Positions 44,259-56,400 of a stretch of DNA of 64,000 nt are shown in pieces. Position numbers and translations under genes: made by a program. The stretch is from Guillardia theta CCMP2712 (Eukaryota > Cryptophyceae > Pyrenomonadales > Geminigeraceae), in assembly GCF_000315625.1 (NCBI RefSeq), contig NW_005434592.1, positions 73,447 to 137,446 of the forward strand, read 5' to 3'. The stretch's first letter is position 1. Each line of letters starts with the position of its first letter. The notes beneath the pieces were generated by a model, which was given only the letters and a program-made list of their open reading frames with translations, was not told the DNA's origin and did no database searches.

Positions 44259-44262
44259 CGAT
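43994..44262 (+). repeat. Dispersed structured repeat, copy 3
   Basis: Starts with the TGCCCGCCATCGGGGGCA hairpin word at 43994. The segment to 44064 differs from copies 1 and 2. The 130-bp core (44065-44194) is identical to them and is followed by a long (GAT)n run ending near 44262. Flanking sequence is unrelated to the other two loci, showing that the core, not a larger duplication, is the repeating unit. Confidence 0.85.
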
Positions 44263-45091
44263 GATGAGAGAGGTTGTGAGGAGAGGTGTGTGCGTTGTTG
44301 TGTGATGAACAAGTTAACAGATGTGATATGATGAGATTGGATGTTTGGAGACTTTGTTGTGTGCTGAAGATGATGGTATACTGGGGATCTTGTAGAAGGC
44401 ATACATGAGACAAGATTGTCACTGACACCTTTGATGCAGTTCTGACATGAAAAGGAGGGTCCAACATGAGAGGAGGGTGGGAAGGGTAGGAGGGAGCAGG
44501 AGGGAGCAGGAGCAGACGCAGAGGGAAGGATTCATGAGGAAGATTGATTTCATCTCAGTTAGTATTTACAGCTGCAGGGGTCGAGGAAAAGCGGATGAAA
44601 CACTAGAGTCGCGACTGCAGGGCAGCGTGAGCGAACAGAGTGAAGAAACAGCTAAGGGACGAACGCGCGCGATGGCCGAAGAGGAAGGAATGAAGAAGCA
44701 GCAGGACCAGTGGCAGCGGGAGCAGGAGGAAAGGGGGTTGGGGTGGAGGAACAGGATAGGGAGGAGCAGGGGAAGGGGAGGGAGGAGTGGCATGCAGCAG
44801 CAGCAGCAGCAGCAGCAGGAAGATGAAGAGGGACTAGGAATATGATCCAGTAAAAGATTCACCTCTCCTCATCTTCACTTGTGTTTCACAACTCCTTGCA
44901 TAATGTTCGCCAACACGCCGTCATAGCTGCATCAGACATCAGAACCATCATCAAATCCTTCCTTCTTCCTCCCTTCCCTTTCTGCTTCTTCTCCTCCCAC
45001 TGCTCATTCTTCTCCCCCCTGTCCCGCTTCTCCCTCCTCCTCCTCCTCCTCCTCCTCCTCCAACCTATGTGTGCCATCGGCATTCAGGCGA
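44263..45091. other. Spacer; low-support frame with a Gln run
   Basis: A plus-strand frame (44447-44845) encodes a basic/Glu-rich polypeptide ending in eight Gln from a (CAG)n tract at 44796-44818, without domain or splice support. A (CTC)n run lies at 45035-45062. Part of this may be the 3' untranslated region of the minus-strand gene starting near 48654. Confidence 0.35.
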
Positions 45092-48000
45092 GCAGGAGGG
45101 ACTTTAGCCAAAGCCCCCTGGTTGGTTGTATCCGCCTGTACCTGCAAACAAGTTGAGAAGATAGCGGAATGTGACGGAAGGGCAAGGTGGTGGAGAAGGA
45201 GAAGAAGGGGGAGGGGCGAAGGGAAGAAGGAGAAGGACACAGAGGAGGAAACGGAGGAGAAGAGAGCGAGGAGACAAGGCAACGGGCGAGAGGAGAGGAG
45301 GAGGCGGAGGTGGCGGGAGAGTCTTGTTGCTACCTTGGCCAGCACCCCTCCGTTGTTAGTGTCTGGTTGGACGTTTGCAAGTACTCCTGCTCCTCCATTT
45401 CAGACCTCCAGCCTCTCCTCTCCTCTTCTCCTTGCCTCCTGCTAGCTTGCTGTCCTCGGGCACCTGCGAAAGGACGCCTCCTGTCTGTCTGTTCAGCTCC
45501 TCGTACTAGGTTGAGCAAGGGGACGAGATACGGAGAGAAGGGAGGGAGGGAGGGAGGGAGGGAAAGAGCGGAGTGGAGGAAGAAGAGGAAGAATGAGAAG
45601 CAGGAGCAGGAGCGGGGGATTAAAAGGAGACAAGAGGAAGAAGAGCAGCGGGGGAGCAGGAGGACGAGGAGTGGGAGAGAGACGTTGGAAGAACAGCAGC
45701 AGCAGGAAGAGGAGGAGTGGGAGGAGGATTGGCAGGAGGAGGAGGAGGAGGAGGAGGAGGAGGAGGAGGAGGAGCGTGACCAGCATCCTCTGGCTTGCCC
45801 ACGGAGTCAAGGGACCAGACGCCCGGGATGAATGACTCGCTCCTCCTCCTCAGCGCCTGCGTCAGATCTCAGCCGCCTGCAGTTCCAGCCCAGCATCTCA
45901 ACCTGGTTGACCGCCGCCTGCATGTGCTTCAACCCCAGCTGTGCTCGAGCTCTTGCCTTCTGTGCGTTCTGGATCGCATCGTACTCCTTCCTGACCTGTT
46001 GACGACGCTAAGAGGAGGAGGAGGAGGAGGAGGAGGAGGAGGAAGATGATGATGACGATGATAACGACGACGATGATGATGAGAAGGAGAAAGAGGTTGA
46101 GGAGGACGTGGAACAGATGACGAGTAGTCGTAAGTTTCAGCAGTACCCATCGAGATTGAGGAGAGAGGAACTTGTAGTCTCCGTTGCGACTCTCCATGAG
46201 CTGGTCAGGCGTGTGAGGTAGACGGCGCGGCCACCTCAAGCTCTTGACTCACCCGATTGCGCTGGTGGAGAGTAAGATGAGCGCCAGTGCGCTGAATGGA
46301 ACAAGAGTCAGCAGGAAGGAGGTAAGAAAGCAGGACGGGGGAGAGGGAGAAGGGAGGGGAGTGAAGAAGAGAGGCAGGAGACAAGAGAGGAGGAGAGGGG
46401 AAGAGAAGCAGGGAGGAGGGAAGAGAGGGAGGGAGGAAGAAGGAGAAGAGAGGCAGGAGATGAGAGGGAGCAGGGATTAAGGGAGAGTATTCCAAGGGGA
46501 GAACGCCGACCCGGTCGATGTGAACCCTCTCAGGATCTTTAGCTTCTGCTCTGCGAGCACTAGGAGCTTGTCAATCGACCGACCCCTCCTCCTCCCTCCT
46601 TGTCTTACTCCTCCTCTCGCGCTCGTTCTCGCGCTCGTTCTCGCGCTCTTTCGTCTTGACGTTGCGATCGTCGGTCCTGACATGGCACATCAAACATCAT
46701 CGTCGTCATCATGAAGGTCGTCGTCATCATCACGTTGCCCTCTCCCCCATCCTGATAAATTCGATTTCTGAAGACAAAACAGACATGCAGGATGGGCAAA
46801 GTAAGATCCTCTGATCGCATCACAGCATAGAAACACCGCGCCACGTCAACAACTTCATCCACCCCCCTCACTCCTCCTCTCTCTCACTCGAGCCACTTGG
46901 AGAAGTCGCTTCCCTTGGATGCGGACGTAGGATGAGGATGGTAGCTGTCAGGATGGATCCCCGTCCCCCTCAGCGTGTGCCCGACCGGGTGGTCCTTCTG
47001 CGACAATTTCCAGATCACCAAGGCAAGAAAATACTCTCTCCTTCTCCCTTCCCTTTCCCTTCCTCCCTAACCCCACTTCCCCTACTCCTTTCCCTGCTCC
47101 TTCCCCTTCCCCTGCCCCTCCTCTTGCTCTTTGCTCTTCTGTTCCCCCTGCTGAGGCGCATAACTCACGTTCAAGAAATCGGAGTACTGCTTGTAGAACT
47201 TTTGGTCTTTCGCCTGAAAAAAGCATCGTCAGCCCTTTCCCATCTCCTTCACAGCATCGCTCCTCACACCATCCTCCCTCCCTCCCTCCCTCCCTCCCTC
47301 CCTCCCTCCCCCTTCTCGGCCACGTCTCACGAATCACCTTGAACTCTCCTCCATGCAGGTTGTGCGTACGTCCACGAGATCCCTCCTGTGCAGCTCGTGA
47401 GCATAAACACGATGGTGACTTGAGGGCACAGAGACGACAAGATCGGTGGACAATCAGCCTATTCCTGCGCAGCCATGGCTCGATTTTTTCACGTGATTCC
47501 ACACCATTCAGAATGAGCCATCAACATCAACGACAAACTTAACGGCATCAGAGATAAAATTCATCCCTCTCCTCCATCTCCCTTACATGATGCCTTGCAA
47601 GCGTCTGCGAGCAAGAAAAAAAACATCAAATCATCATCATCATCATCGTTCAGCAACACTTACAGTAGCCAGGGTCCGCGATGGTTTGTGGTAGAGATCG
47701 AGCCAGCTGTTGAACGCCGAAACGCCACTGGAGCAAACAAACAGACAAACAAGTCAGTCTCCCGTACAAGCTTTCAACAAGTTTCTGTCAGATCCTCTCA
47801 CCTGTTCCTCTTCCCCTTCATGGTATCGGAGCTTGTGTGCATGTCTTTCACCAACGAGTTACTTGTGTGCTCGGCCCTGTCGTGTGGTGTGCTAGTTGTT
47901 TGTGGTGTGCTAGCCTTGCTCTCTGGTAGACGTTTGGTATTCAAGTGTGGGAAGCTCTTTGTGTTTGTACGTGTCTCTTCATGTTGTTTGTTGCTGGAGG

Positions 48001-48654
48001 ATGATGCAGAAACTTGCGGCTCCCATTACAAGAAGCGCAGCACAGCTCCCCTACTCACCAGAGGCATCTACTCTCCTCGCCGGAACCCCTTTCTTGCCAG
48101 ATCGTTTGTGCTCGGTCTCTGCCAGCATGTTCTTGCGCGCCGGCTTCTGCTTCCCGCTGCTTCCCGCCTCTTGTTGTGTTCCCTTGGAAATGAGCTTCAG
48201 GGCAGACGATCCTCACCCTCTCTGTTCCTCCATCTCACATGTTTGCCTTCTGACGACCAAGGAACGAATCCTGCCCGATTCGTTCTCTCTGTAAACATAC
48301 TTCAACTCCGCCCTCCATTCTCCGCCCTCCCCTCGGCAGTCCGTCTCACACTCTGCTCTCTGCTCTCTGCTCTCTGCTCTCCTCTCGCCACCTCTCCTCT
48401 CCTCTCCTCTCGGTACCTCGATCACCGCCGTGCTCCGTGAAGAAGAAGCCAACACCAACGCATGCTATAATGCACAGGCCAATGGCCGTGTACCACTGAG
48501 GACGATGATACCAACGTCTCTTTCTCCTCGGTCGCGGTTGAGCTGCCATGAGCGGCGCAGCGACTTCACCATCCTCCGCATCGTCTACAAAGTCCAAGAG
48601 GAGGGTATGAGAGACATGTTCGTATGCGAGGGTCACAAGTCTTGACAGTGACAC
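45092..48654 (-). CDS. Signal-anchored coiled-coil protein, unknown family (exon model partial)
   Basis: The first exon (about 48420-48654) encodes an acidic start, then APLMAAQPRPRRKRRWYHRP and one membrane helix (IGLCIIACVGVGFFF), typical of a type-II signal anchor. Downstream minus-strand segments with matching splice sites include 47663-47728 (LARSLPQTIADPGY), 47172-47216 (AKDQKFYKQYSDFLN), 46890-47020 (SQKDHPVGHTLRGTGIHP), 46500-46560 (LVLAEQKLKILRGFTSTGSA), 46250-46300 (VPFSALALILLSTSAIG) and 46150-46202 (LMESRNGDYKFLSPQSR). Further ones are 45908-46000 (VRKEYDAIQNAQKARARAQL, helical), 45335-45385 and 45092-45148. The last two both carry a VQ-x-DT-x-N-x-G-x-LAK motif, so there is an internal repeat. 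Not all joins are resolved, and two genes are possible. No catalytic motif is recognised. Confidence 0.45.
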
Positions 48655-50422
48655 ACATCATGAAGGAAATCGAGACAAGAGCAAACTCGTACACCCTCAG
48701 TCACCCCCATACTCTCCTTGCGTTCTGTCCCCTCCTCTCCTCATCACAAAGGTTTGTCTGACCATTGATTTTCATCCATTCCTGTTAGTCTACTCCCGAG
48801 TTCGTACTTCTCACGCCATTGCCATGGGGTTGCAACACAGCAAACAAGCTTACACGCGCACGCATGGATGCAGCAACGAGAGCAGGAGCGGCATGACATG
48901 TCCTCTACCTTCGTCTCTCCTTGGCATGATCCGCCCTCCTGCTGCTCCGGTGAACACCGCCATGGCAGTGGTGACGCCGACCAACCACCACCCCACCCTC
49001 TCCCCACAGCCGGACGGAAAATTCTTCATCACCCTACCCTCCTAACAATCAATATCAAAGTACCCCACCCGACTAGGGAAGGGCCCGGGCGGCTCCAGCC
49101 TGTGAGCCTCAGCCCGGGCCGGAGCCCGGGCCGGCCTCCGGGCGGCGGCGCCCGGGCCGGGCCGCACTGCACCGGCGGTCCGGCCCGGTGACGGTGACTT
49201 GTGACTCCCGTGACCGTACCGGGCTCGGCGGCACTGGCAGTCACTGAGTGGCGTGACTCGCCGCTGTACGGTACTCGGCGGCAGCCTGAGGCCAGTGATG
49301 GAGTTCCGTACTGGCTGCCTACCGGGCCGGCGGCCGGCCCGGCGTACCGATCCGATGATCCGGGGCGGTACTACGTAGTGTACCGGGCGTCCGATCCGAG
49401 CGGGGCCGGAGCGCGGCCTCGGCCGGGGCCTGAGCCGCCGGCCGGGCGCCGGCGCCGACGACGGTCCGATCACCCCCGGGGGGGGGGCCTCGGATGATCG
49501 GATCGGACTCGCCCCACCCGGCCCGGGCCGCCCCGTCACAGTACGGTACGGTACCGGGTACCGCCGGTACCGTACACTGCGCCGCACTGGCCAGCGCCGC
49601 CGGCCAGCTGGCCGGGCCGCCGGCGACCCGGGGCGCGCGGCCGCGGCCGGGTGGCGGCCAGTCACCCGGTGAACTTGTAGTCACAGTAGTACTCACGCCG
49701 TCCGGCCCGGCGGCGAACCGTGACATCCGCCGTGATTCACTACTACTACTGTGCCTGAACTCAGTGGCGACTCATCCGAGGCTGCAACCGTGCCTCGTCG
49801 GCAGCTTCGGAACTCAGACGGTTCCGAAGGCTTGAAGGCTTCGGGAGTCGTGCCAGGGCAGTGTCACGGTGTCAGTGTCGGGACTGATCATCGGATCGGA
49901 CACGTTGGGAAGCTGGATGATCCGTTTCAAGTGACAGTGCCATGATCCGATTGCCGATCGGACCCTGTGATCGGTCAGGGATCGTCAGGTCTGATGATCA
50001 GGCAGGCTAAGTTATTCAGAGTCTGAGTTGGTCGAGCCTGGGGGTGAGTGGCTCTACTGGGCTAGTTCAGTGGTCGGCCCTGACTCATTGTGAAGTCCTG
50101 ATCAGATCGCCGACCGTGCCACGGCTCCAGGCTCGTTGGCCCACCGCGGCAGCTCAGCTCTCGATCTAATGAGATCGTCATTCTGCATTGTGAATATCAG
50201 TCAACAACAATTGACTACCTACAACGAGTCTTGTTTGATGATTTTCTACTTTATTGGTAAGACTTGGCGGATTACTATCCACATTGATTCAATGAGAGTA
50301 CAATTGTTTTTTTTTTGAAAAGTTTTTGGGTCTGAGCAATGTGCTCAATCAAAACAAAGTGATACCTATTTACAAGGACCGAGCTATCTGATAACATGCG
50401 ATGAACAAGCACTGATTGTGGA
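48655..50422. other. Non-coding: TACCCC words followed by a GC-rich CCGG island
   Basis: About 48975-49075 has C-rich words (CACCCCACCC, CACCCTACCC, GTACCCCACCC). 49076-49680 is a GC-rich island of CCGG, GGCCGG and GGTACGGTACCGG words. 49680-50130 keeps GTGACAGTGCC, GATCGGA and CACTG words at lower GC. No domain-bearing frame is seen on either strand. This is the largest island in the window. Confidence 0.65.
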
Positions 50423-50731
50423 TCAGCTGTAAGTTTGTTTTTCTTCTTGGCACGGCATGTTTAAGATGTTTTCCGCATTCAATTCAAGCGCGTCACCTGT
50501 TGCACCGATGATGATTTTCCCCGAACGTATCAAATCAATTGAAGCTGTCAGGCAAGCGAGCTGTTTTTCTTTTGGCGGTCCTTGAAAGAACACTCTTGTC
50601 GGGCGACCGACCAGGTCAGGTTCTGTCCGAATGAGGCAAGGAGTTGAAAATGCCAGAGAGGCTGTTTTTATGTTTGTGATGTAAGATTGGAAAAGATTCT
50701 TTTCACATTCATGAGCAACATTTGATGTCAT
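50423..50731 (-). CDS. Possible small orphan gene or exon
   Basis: A 102-residue frame with balanced composition contains LACLTASIDLIRSGKIIIGA and ends KQTYS. It could be a short gene or a single exon. No splice sites, repeats or family are recognised, and it lies in an otherwise non-coding region, so it may be spurious. Confidence 0.25.
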   Translation of the reverse strand: MTSNVAHECEKNLFQSYITNIKTASLAFSTPCLIRTEPDLVGRPTRVFFQGPPKEKQLACLTASIDLIRSGKIIIGATGDALELNAENILNMPCQEEKQTYS

Positions 50732-52719
50732 CGTCGGTAAGCCAAAATCAGGAACGAGACCTGTACTTCAACGGGTCCCTCTTCGGATGAATTAGATAGT
50801 TCTATTGAGGTGAGGAAGCCTTGAAAAAGAGGATAAGGAAGGGGAAGGGAAGGGGAAGGGGAAGGGGAAGGGGAGGGAAAGCGGGGATCACAGGGGATCG
50901 TCGGCGGAGGAGGTCGCCGAAGGAAGAAGAGGAGGAGGACTAGAGGGGAAGGACAGGCAGGTCATCCCAAAAGTTGCGCTCGTCGTGTTTGTGCTGCTAC
51001 CAAATGACAAGATTTCGTTTGTTGTGACCTTATTCAAATTCGAAACCACACTATTTCGGTTTCGAGTCACGGCAAACCCTGCATTGACTCCTTCGTAAAA
51101 CCCTTTTGCGTCCGTCCACCCCTCCCATCCACATCTCAGTACCCCACCCACTCGGCGACTTCATGTCATGGCAGGCAAACCGTGTATAAATCACTTTTTA
51201 CAACATTTCAAACTCTCCGTGCATTTTGAGTGTCAAGTGCCCCAGAATTTAAAATTTCGGAGAGACATCAGTACTGAATTCGCAACTTGGCTCGGCCTCC
51301 GGTCGGAGCAGTAGGTTTAGCGCCGTCTGTACTACTACGTGACCAGTAAGTGTCACGTCAACCGGCGCCGGGTGGGATAGTAGTACTGTGGCACTGGCAC
51401 GGACTCATTTACGACCTTCCTAGCGGCCTCCGGTCCCATGGGTGGTATCTCCCGCGCTATCTCCGGGAATCTCCTTGTACCTCAGATTCGGGTTGACGGA
51501 GTTTGCTCATAGTTAAGTTAAAAATCAGTACGAGGACAGCGGACCTTTTTACTCAAAGGGAAGTTAACAATCAGTGACCTTTTTACTCAAGCTGAGAGGC
51601 CATCGAAACTGATCCGCCAGCCACCAGTGACTGAGAAAGCGCAACGCATCATCCTACAAGAGTCCATTATGGCATCAGTGCCTTGCCGCTGTCCATCGAA
51701 CTGCAATAGTATAAATTCGAACCGTACTCGCGGCATACTATGTGACGAGCGACGCGAATTTTACAACTGTTGTATCCATGAGGATCCGGAACCTCGGATA
51801 CTCGTCGGATACTCTGCCGGATATTCCCTATATAGGCGGACGCATCTCGTGCGGACGGCCTCCTGAATTTCCCCCACTTGCATGCACAGTGAGTGTGGTG
51901 GTTGTGCGTAGTTTACCTCCTAGTAAACTTAGAGACTTCTATTTCCTGCTTCTCAATCTTCTTCATCCTTACTTTACTCGTGTCGTTGACAATCTCTGTG
52001 CTGTGTATACAACATTCTGGAAGCGAAGTGGTTGATTCATGACCTCGAAACAAGGCATGCAAGTGAGTGTGGTGGTTGTGCGTAGTTTACCTCCTAGTAA
52101 ACTTAGAGACTTCTATTTCCTGCTTCTCAATCTTCTTCATCCTTACTTTACTCGTGTCGTTGACAATCTCTGTGCTGTGTATACAACAACAACCCTTGGC
52201 GCACTAAAATGGTTTCTCCTTCCTGCTCGTCACGTCTGATGAAAAAATAAGACCAGCTGTCTAGAGATATTCTAACCCTTACACTCAGGGATCAGCAGCA
52301 TGCGTACCTGTCGAGGACGCAACGGGTGACCTTATTACAAAGATCCAAAACATTTCATGCCCGCATCATGCATCTTCCTAACTTCCATTAGATCCATTGT
52401 CTCTTACAGAGAAGGCAGCTATGCCTGTCCTGTCTGCAGCCAGAACCGTCAGGTCAAGGTGTGGTGAGAGTGCCCGGCTCAAGGATCGAGTGAGAAGCGA
52501 CTCGGCCTGGGAGGGGAGTCTTTGTTAGCGCTACAACAGCTCGCTGAACAGTAAGATATACAATGGAGAGGATCAGACCCCTGAGGCAGACTCGTAAACA
52601 GTCAGGATCTAGAGGCTACCTGCTTCCTATGCTCTATCGCCAGTATCGACCTCCAGCTCTGAGTTTAATGCTCACTAGCTTAACTTGGGCAGGAGACTGA
52701 AGGTAGCTCAGGGAAACTT
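50732..52719. other. Non-coding region left of the retrotransposon
   Basis: It contains a (GGGAA)n tract near 50840-50880 and C-rich words near 51115-51160. A smaller CCGG-type patch lies at 51290-51440, with TACTACGTGACC and ACCGGCGCCGGG. The word shared with 7920-7947 is at 51511-51538, with two further imperfect copies to about 51590, and the duplicated 125-bp unit is at 51889-52187. 52240-52719 has no recognisable feature. No gene is supported. Confidence 0.5.
51889..52187 (+). repeat. 125-bp direct duplication
   Basis: Copies at 51889-52013 and 52063-52187 (period 174 bp) appear identical. Each contains the palindromic GTTTACCTCCTAGTAAAC. The 49 bp between them are unique. It may be part of a decayed mobile element. 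Confidence 0.85.
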
Positions 52720-52724
52720 GAACT

Positions 52725-53359
52725 TGTCAGAGCTCATAGGAACCGAGCCCGAGTCAGACAAAGGCCTATCAGGATGAAAGGACAGTTGGCTGTCTCGTAC
52801 TCGTGTTCGAAGCTGACTTCTCCTGGATGACCCAGGATACTCTACTCCAGTGTGAAGCTGCTGAAAGGACCCCTGTGGAGGCCTTTGTTGCAGCAACCGT
52901 GTACCCGTGGGGGACTTACAAGGTAAACAGAAGGGGTGCGTCTTGTGCAGTACGACCCGTTGGAAGCAGCTTGCTGCCATGCAAGGACGGGGTTCTCTTC
53001 CCTGCGAGAGAGCATGGTATCCTCTCGAAGGTCAGAAGGGATGCTTGTCAACTTCCAAGAACAGGACACCCCTCCTTTCTGTAGCCAAGAGACGGCACCC
53101 CTGGCTCATTCCTCGAAGCTATAAAAGGATGAAACTCGTCAGAGCTAGGTGGTCCTCTTCCCCTTTCGTGTGTGTGTCACGATTGTTGAGACGTCTTTGT
53201 GTGTATCGTCTTGTCTTGTTTTGTGTGTGTGTGTGAAAGAAATAAAAGAGAGTTAGATCTCCTTCTGTTTCACCGCTTTCCCTCTTAGTAGAGAAATCCA
53301 ACGTGAGTTCTTATTGAACTGCGCTTGAAGGTCCACTCGAGAATCTTCGAGGTGTGACA
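52725..53359 (+). repeat. 5' LTR
   Basis: 635 bp, TG...CA. It contains a TATAAAAG box at 53120-53127 and an AATAAA signal at 53241-53246 after a (GT)n run, giving the expected U3-R-U5 layout. Short open frames inside it recur in the 3' LTR and are not genes. Confidence 0.95.
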
Positions 53360-53463
53360 TAAATTGGTAGCAAGGTTGTGATCGGTGATAGAGATCGAGT
53401 CTTCTCTCTTCCCCTCCCTTTCTCCACTGTTCTTCTGCTTCTTCCTACGCTTACGTCGCGTAG

Positions 53464-56400
53464 ATGTCCGGATACAATACTCGACTCGCAGCTCGCATGC
53501 TGGACGAGAATGCTACGGATACTTTGGAACATGACTGGCAGTCTGCTGCCGGCATTGACGACGATCTTCGTCCCGAATCGACCGAGGATCGGTCGTTCCA
53601 AAACATGTCTGCCGCGCTGCTGGAGGTTCAGCAGCGGTTGAACGCTCTCGAAGCTCCTGCTTCTTCTGAGGCGGTTCCGCCCGCCGCTCTCAAGCCTGGA
53701 CCGCCCCCCATCTCCTCGCGTGACGGTCCTCAGCTGGTCTCTCTGGCTGATCAGCAATTGCTTGCTAAGTTGCGCAATCTCCCCAAGTTGGATACTGCCC
53801 GCCAAACTAGCGCCAACAATGTCTTGACATGGGTTCAAACCATTCAGTACTCCTTTGCTGTCTATGGTATTCCCCGAGCTAATTGGGTTGTCCATACCCT
53901 CGATTTACTTGATGCTCCCGTCCGCCAACACTTCGTGGCCAAGTACCCGCCAGAGACCTTTCGCCGCATGGATTGGGACACGTTTTCGGAGGAAATTCGT
54001 GAAAAATTCCTCCCCCCCCACCTGTTGTCGAATCTCATTCATCAACTCGACAATTTGAATCAAGACCGTCAGGAATCTCTTGCTTCGTATGCTGCCCGTA
54101 CCCTGACATTAATCGAGCAACTTCAGCTTCTTCCGGATGGTAAATTATTTGCGACGTCCTCACTGGTCTGCAAACGGTTCATTAATGGTGTCCGATCGCA
54201 TATGACTGCTCTACTCTTGAATCAGTGGGTGACTCTACAGCGTTCGGATGATGTTGACTTCCGTCAGCTCAGGGAGTACGCGCTCAAGATCGACAATCAG
54301 ACCAGAACCAAAGACCATTCGACGGGAGCAGATCCCCACCGGCAGCTCTACTCCGTGCAGGTGGGCAATCGCTCCTCTACTTCCAAGGATCGCAAGAGTC
54401 GTCCTTCTGGTAAGGATTCGGCCTTCAAAGAGCGCCGTGCTGCTCGGCAGGACGCCAGGAGTGCGGGAGACTCCTCGTCCCCACACACATCGACCAATGC
54501 AATCCGTTGTTACAACTGTGGTAAACTCGGGCATCGATCTTCCGAGTGTCGTCGTACCCGCCGCAGTCAGAGTCCTGACCGTGAGCAGCCGTCTGACTCC
54601 TCCTCTCCGCCTCTGCTTGGCGCTGTTCAGACTTCCGACGACCGCAAGGCTGCTCCGTCCGTTGCAGCTAACAAGATTGCTGCTCGCTCGAAGACGCCTA
54701 AGCGCCGTCCTCAGGTGCATTTTGCTGAAGAACTGGAAGATGAAGTGCCTCTGGACGGTGACGCTCTCGAGGTACACTTGCATCCGATTGCACTCCACTC
54801 CCTTGGCTCTCAGGAGCACGGGGCGTCTTCAGGATCGCTTCTCTATCTGCCCATTGTACCACTCACCTCTCCGGTGCCAGCTGCTACTTCCGAGATCCTG
54901 GCTTTGCTTGACTCGGGTGCTGAGATCAGTGTGATCTCGCGTCAGGTTGCGCGACAGCTCCAATTGACCACACAGCGAATTCCCGCCACGCTTACCGCTC
55001 AGTTCGCTCATGGCGACGCCAAGGTCGTGCTTCGTGAAACCTGTCTCCTGCCGTTTCGCATTGCAGGCACCAATGTTGAAACGCAAGAAACGTTCTTCAT
55101 TTTGGACTCTCCAGCATCACTGCCGGCGATCTTGTCCCAACCGTTCATTGCCAAGATGAAAATGAATATCGACTTTCATTCCAAGCTCGTTACTATTCCC
55201 GCGCAGGATGGTACTGCGGGGCGTCAACGCCTTCCGCTCGCATTTCACATCCCTGGTCCTGGCTCCGCGGCTATGCGGCAAGCCCAGTGTTTGCTTTTTC
55301 CCTGGCATGCGGACTGGAACACGCTTCAGCCTCCTCCACCGGAGGATATGATGCCCTGGGTCATGGCGACCGTGTCCTCGCCTGTTTCTACCAGTTCGTT
55401 GGTCTCTCAGGTCGCCTCGTCGGCCTCGCCGCTCGCAGCTCAGGCCTTGCAGGAGCTACTCGAGGATTTTTCCGATGTTCTGGTGGACGAACTACCAATC
55501 CAGCCACCTGTCTCGCGGGGGCAGTATGACGTTGTCCTTCGGGTTCCTGATGACGTTCGTCCAATTCGTCGTCGTCCCTACCGACTTCCTGCGACGCTCC
55601 AGGAGGAGCTCGCTAAAACGATCGACTTCTTGTTGGCACGTGGCATCATCGAACGGAACAATGATGTCATGTGGCAGAGTCCCGTCATCTTTGTTCGCAA
55701 AGGTCTTTCCTCTGAAGGAGTTCCTCAATTTCGTTTTTGTATTGATTATCGAGGAGTCAACAATCACCTCCTCGACGACAGTTTTCCGCCTCCCGTCCCT
55801 ACCGAGCTCATGGAACGGATCGGGCGAGTGCTCTCGCAGCGTACTGAGTCCAGTACGGATACCCTCTACTTCAGCAAGCTGGATATGGCCTCAGGATTCT
55901 GGCAGCTAGCTCTCACTCCTGACAGTTCTCAATATACTGGGTTTGTTACTGAACAAGGATCCTACCAATTCCGCGCTCTGCCCTTTGGTCTGAAAACGGC
56001 CACAGCTGCCTTACAGAAGTTCTCACAGGGCATCCTCGCAGGTATGGCCAACGTCTTAGTCTACGTCGACGATCTCTTACTCTTTTCCATGGGTAATCCT
56101 CGTTCACACCTACAGCAGGTGCGTCTCCTACTGGAGCGCCTCCGCCACCACCAGGTCTTCGTTAAACGGAGCAAGTGTGTGTTTCTTCAGACGCAGATCA
56201 GTTTTCTCGGATATACTTTGAATGCGCATGGGATTGCACCCGAGGCTAGCAAGGTTGCTGCCATCGAAGATTTTCCGCCTCCTGCATCTGTGAAACAACT
56301 TCGCCAATTTTTAGGCCTCGCCAATTTTTATCGGCGTTTCATCAAGAATTTTGCCAACTATGCTGCACCTCTCTCAGATCTGCTGAAAACCAGTCAACGT

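Noticed and set aside
49042-49835. Overlapping open frames on both strands in the large GC island
   Set aside because: Same reason: composition-driven, no motif, no splice context.
52803-53301. Small open frames in the LTRs, repeated at 58702-59200
   Set aside because: They occur identically in both LTRs and overlap promoter and polyadenylation signals; they are not genes.
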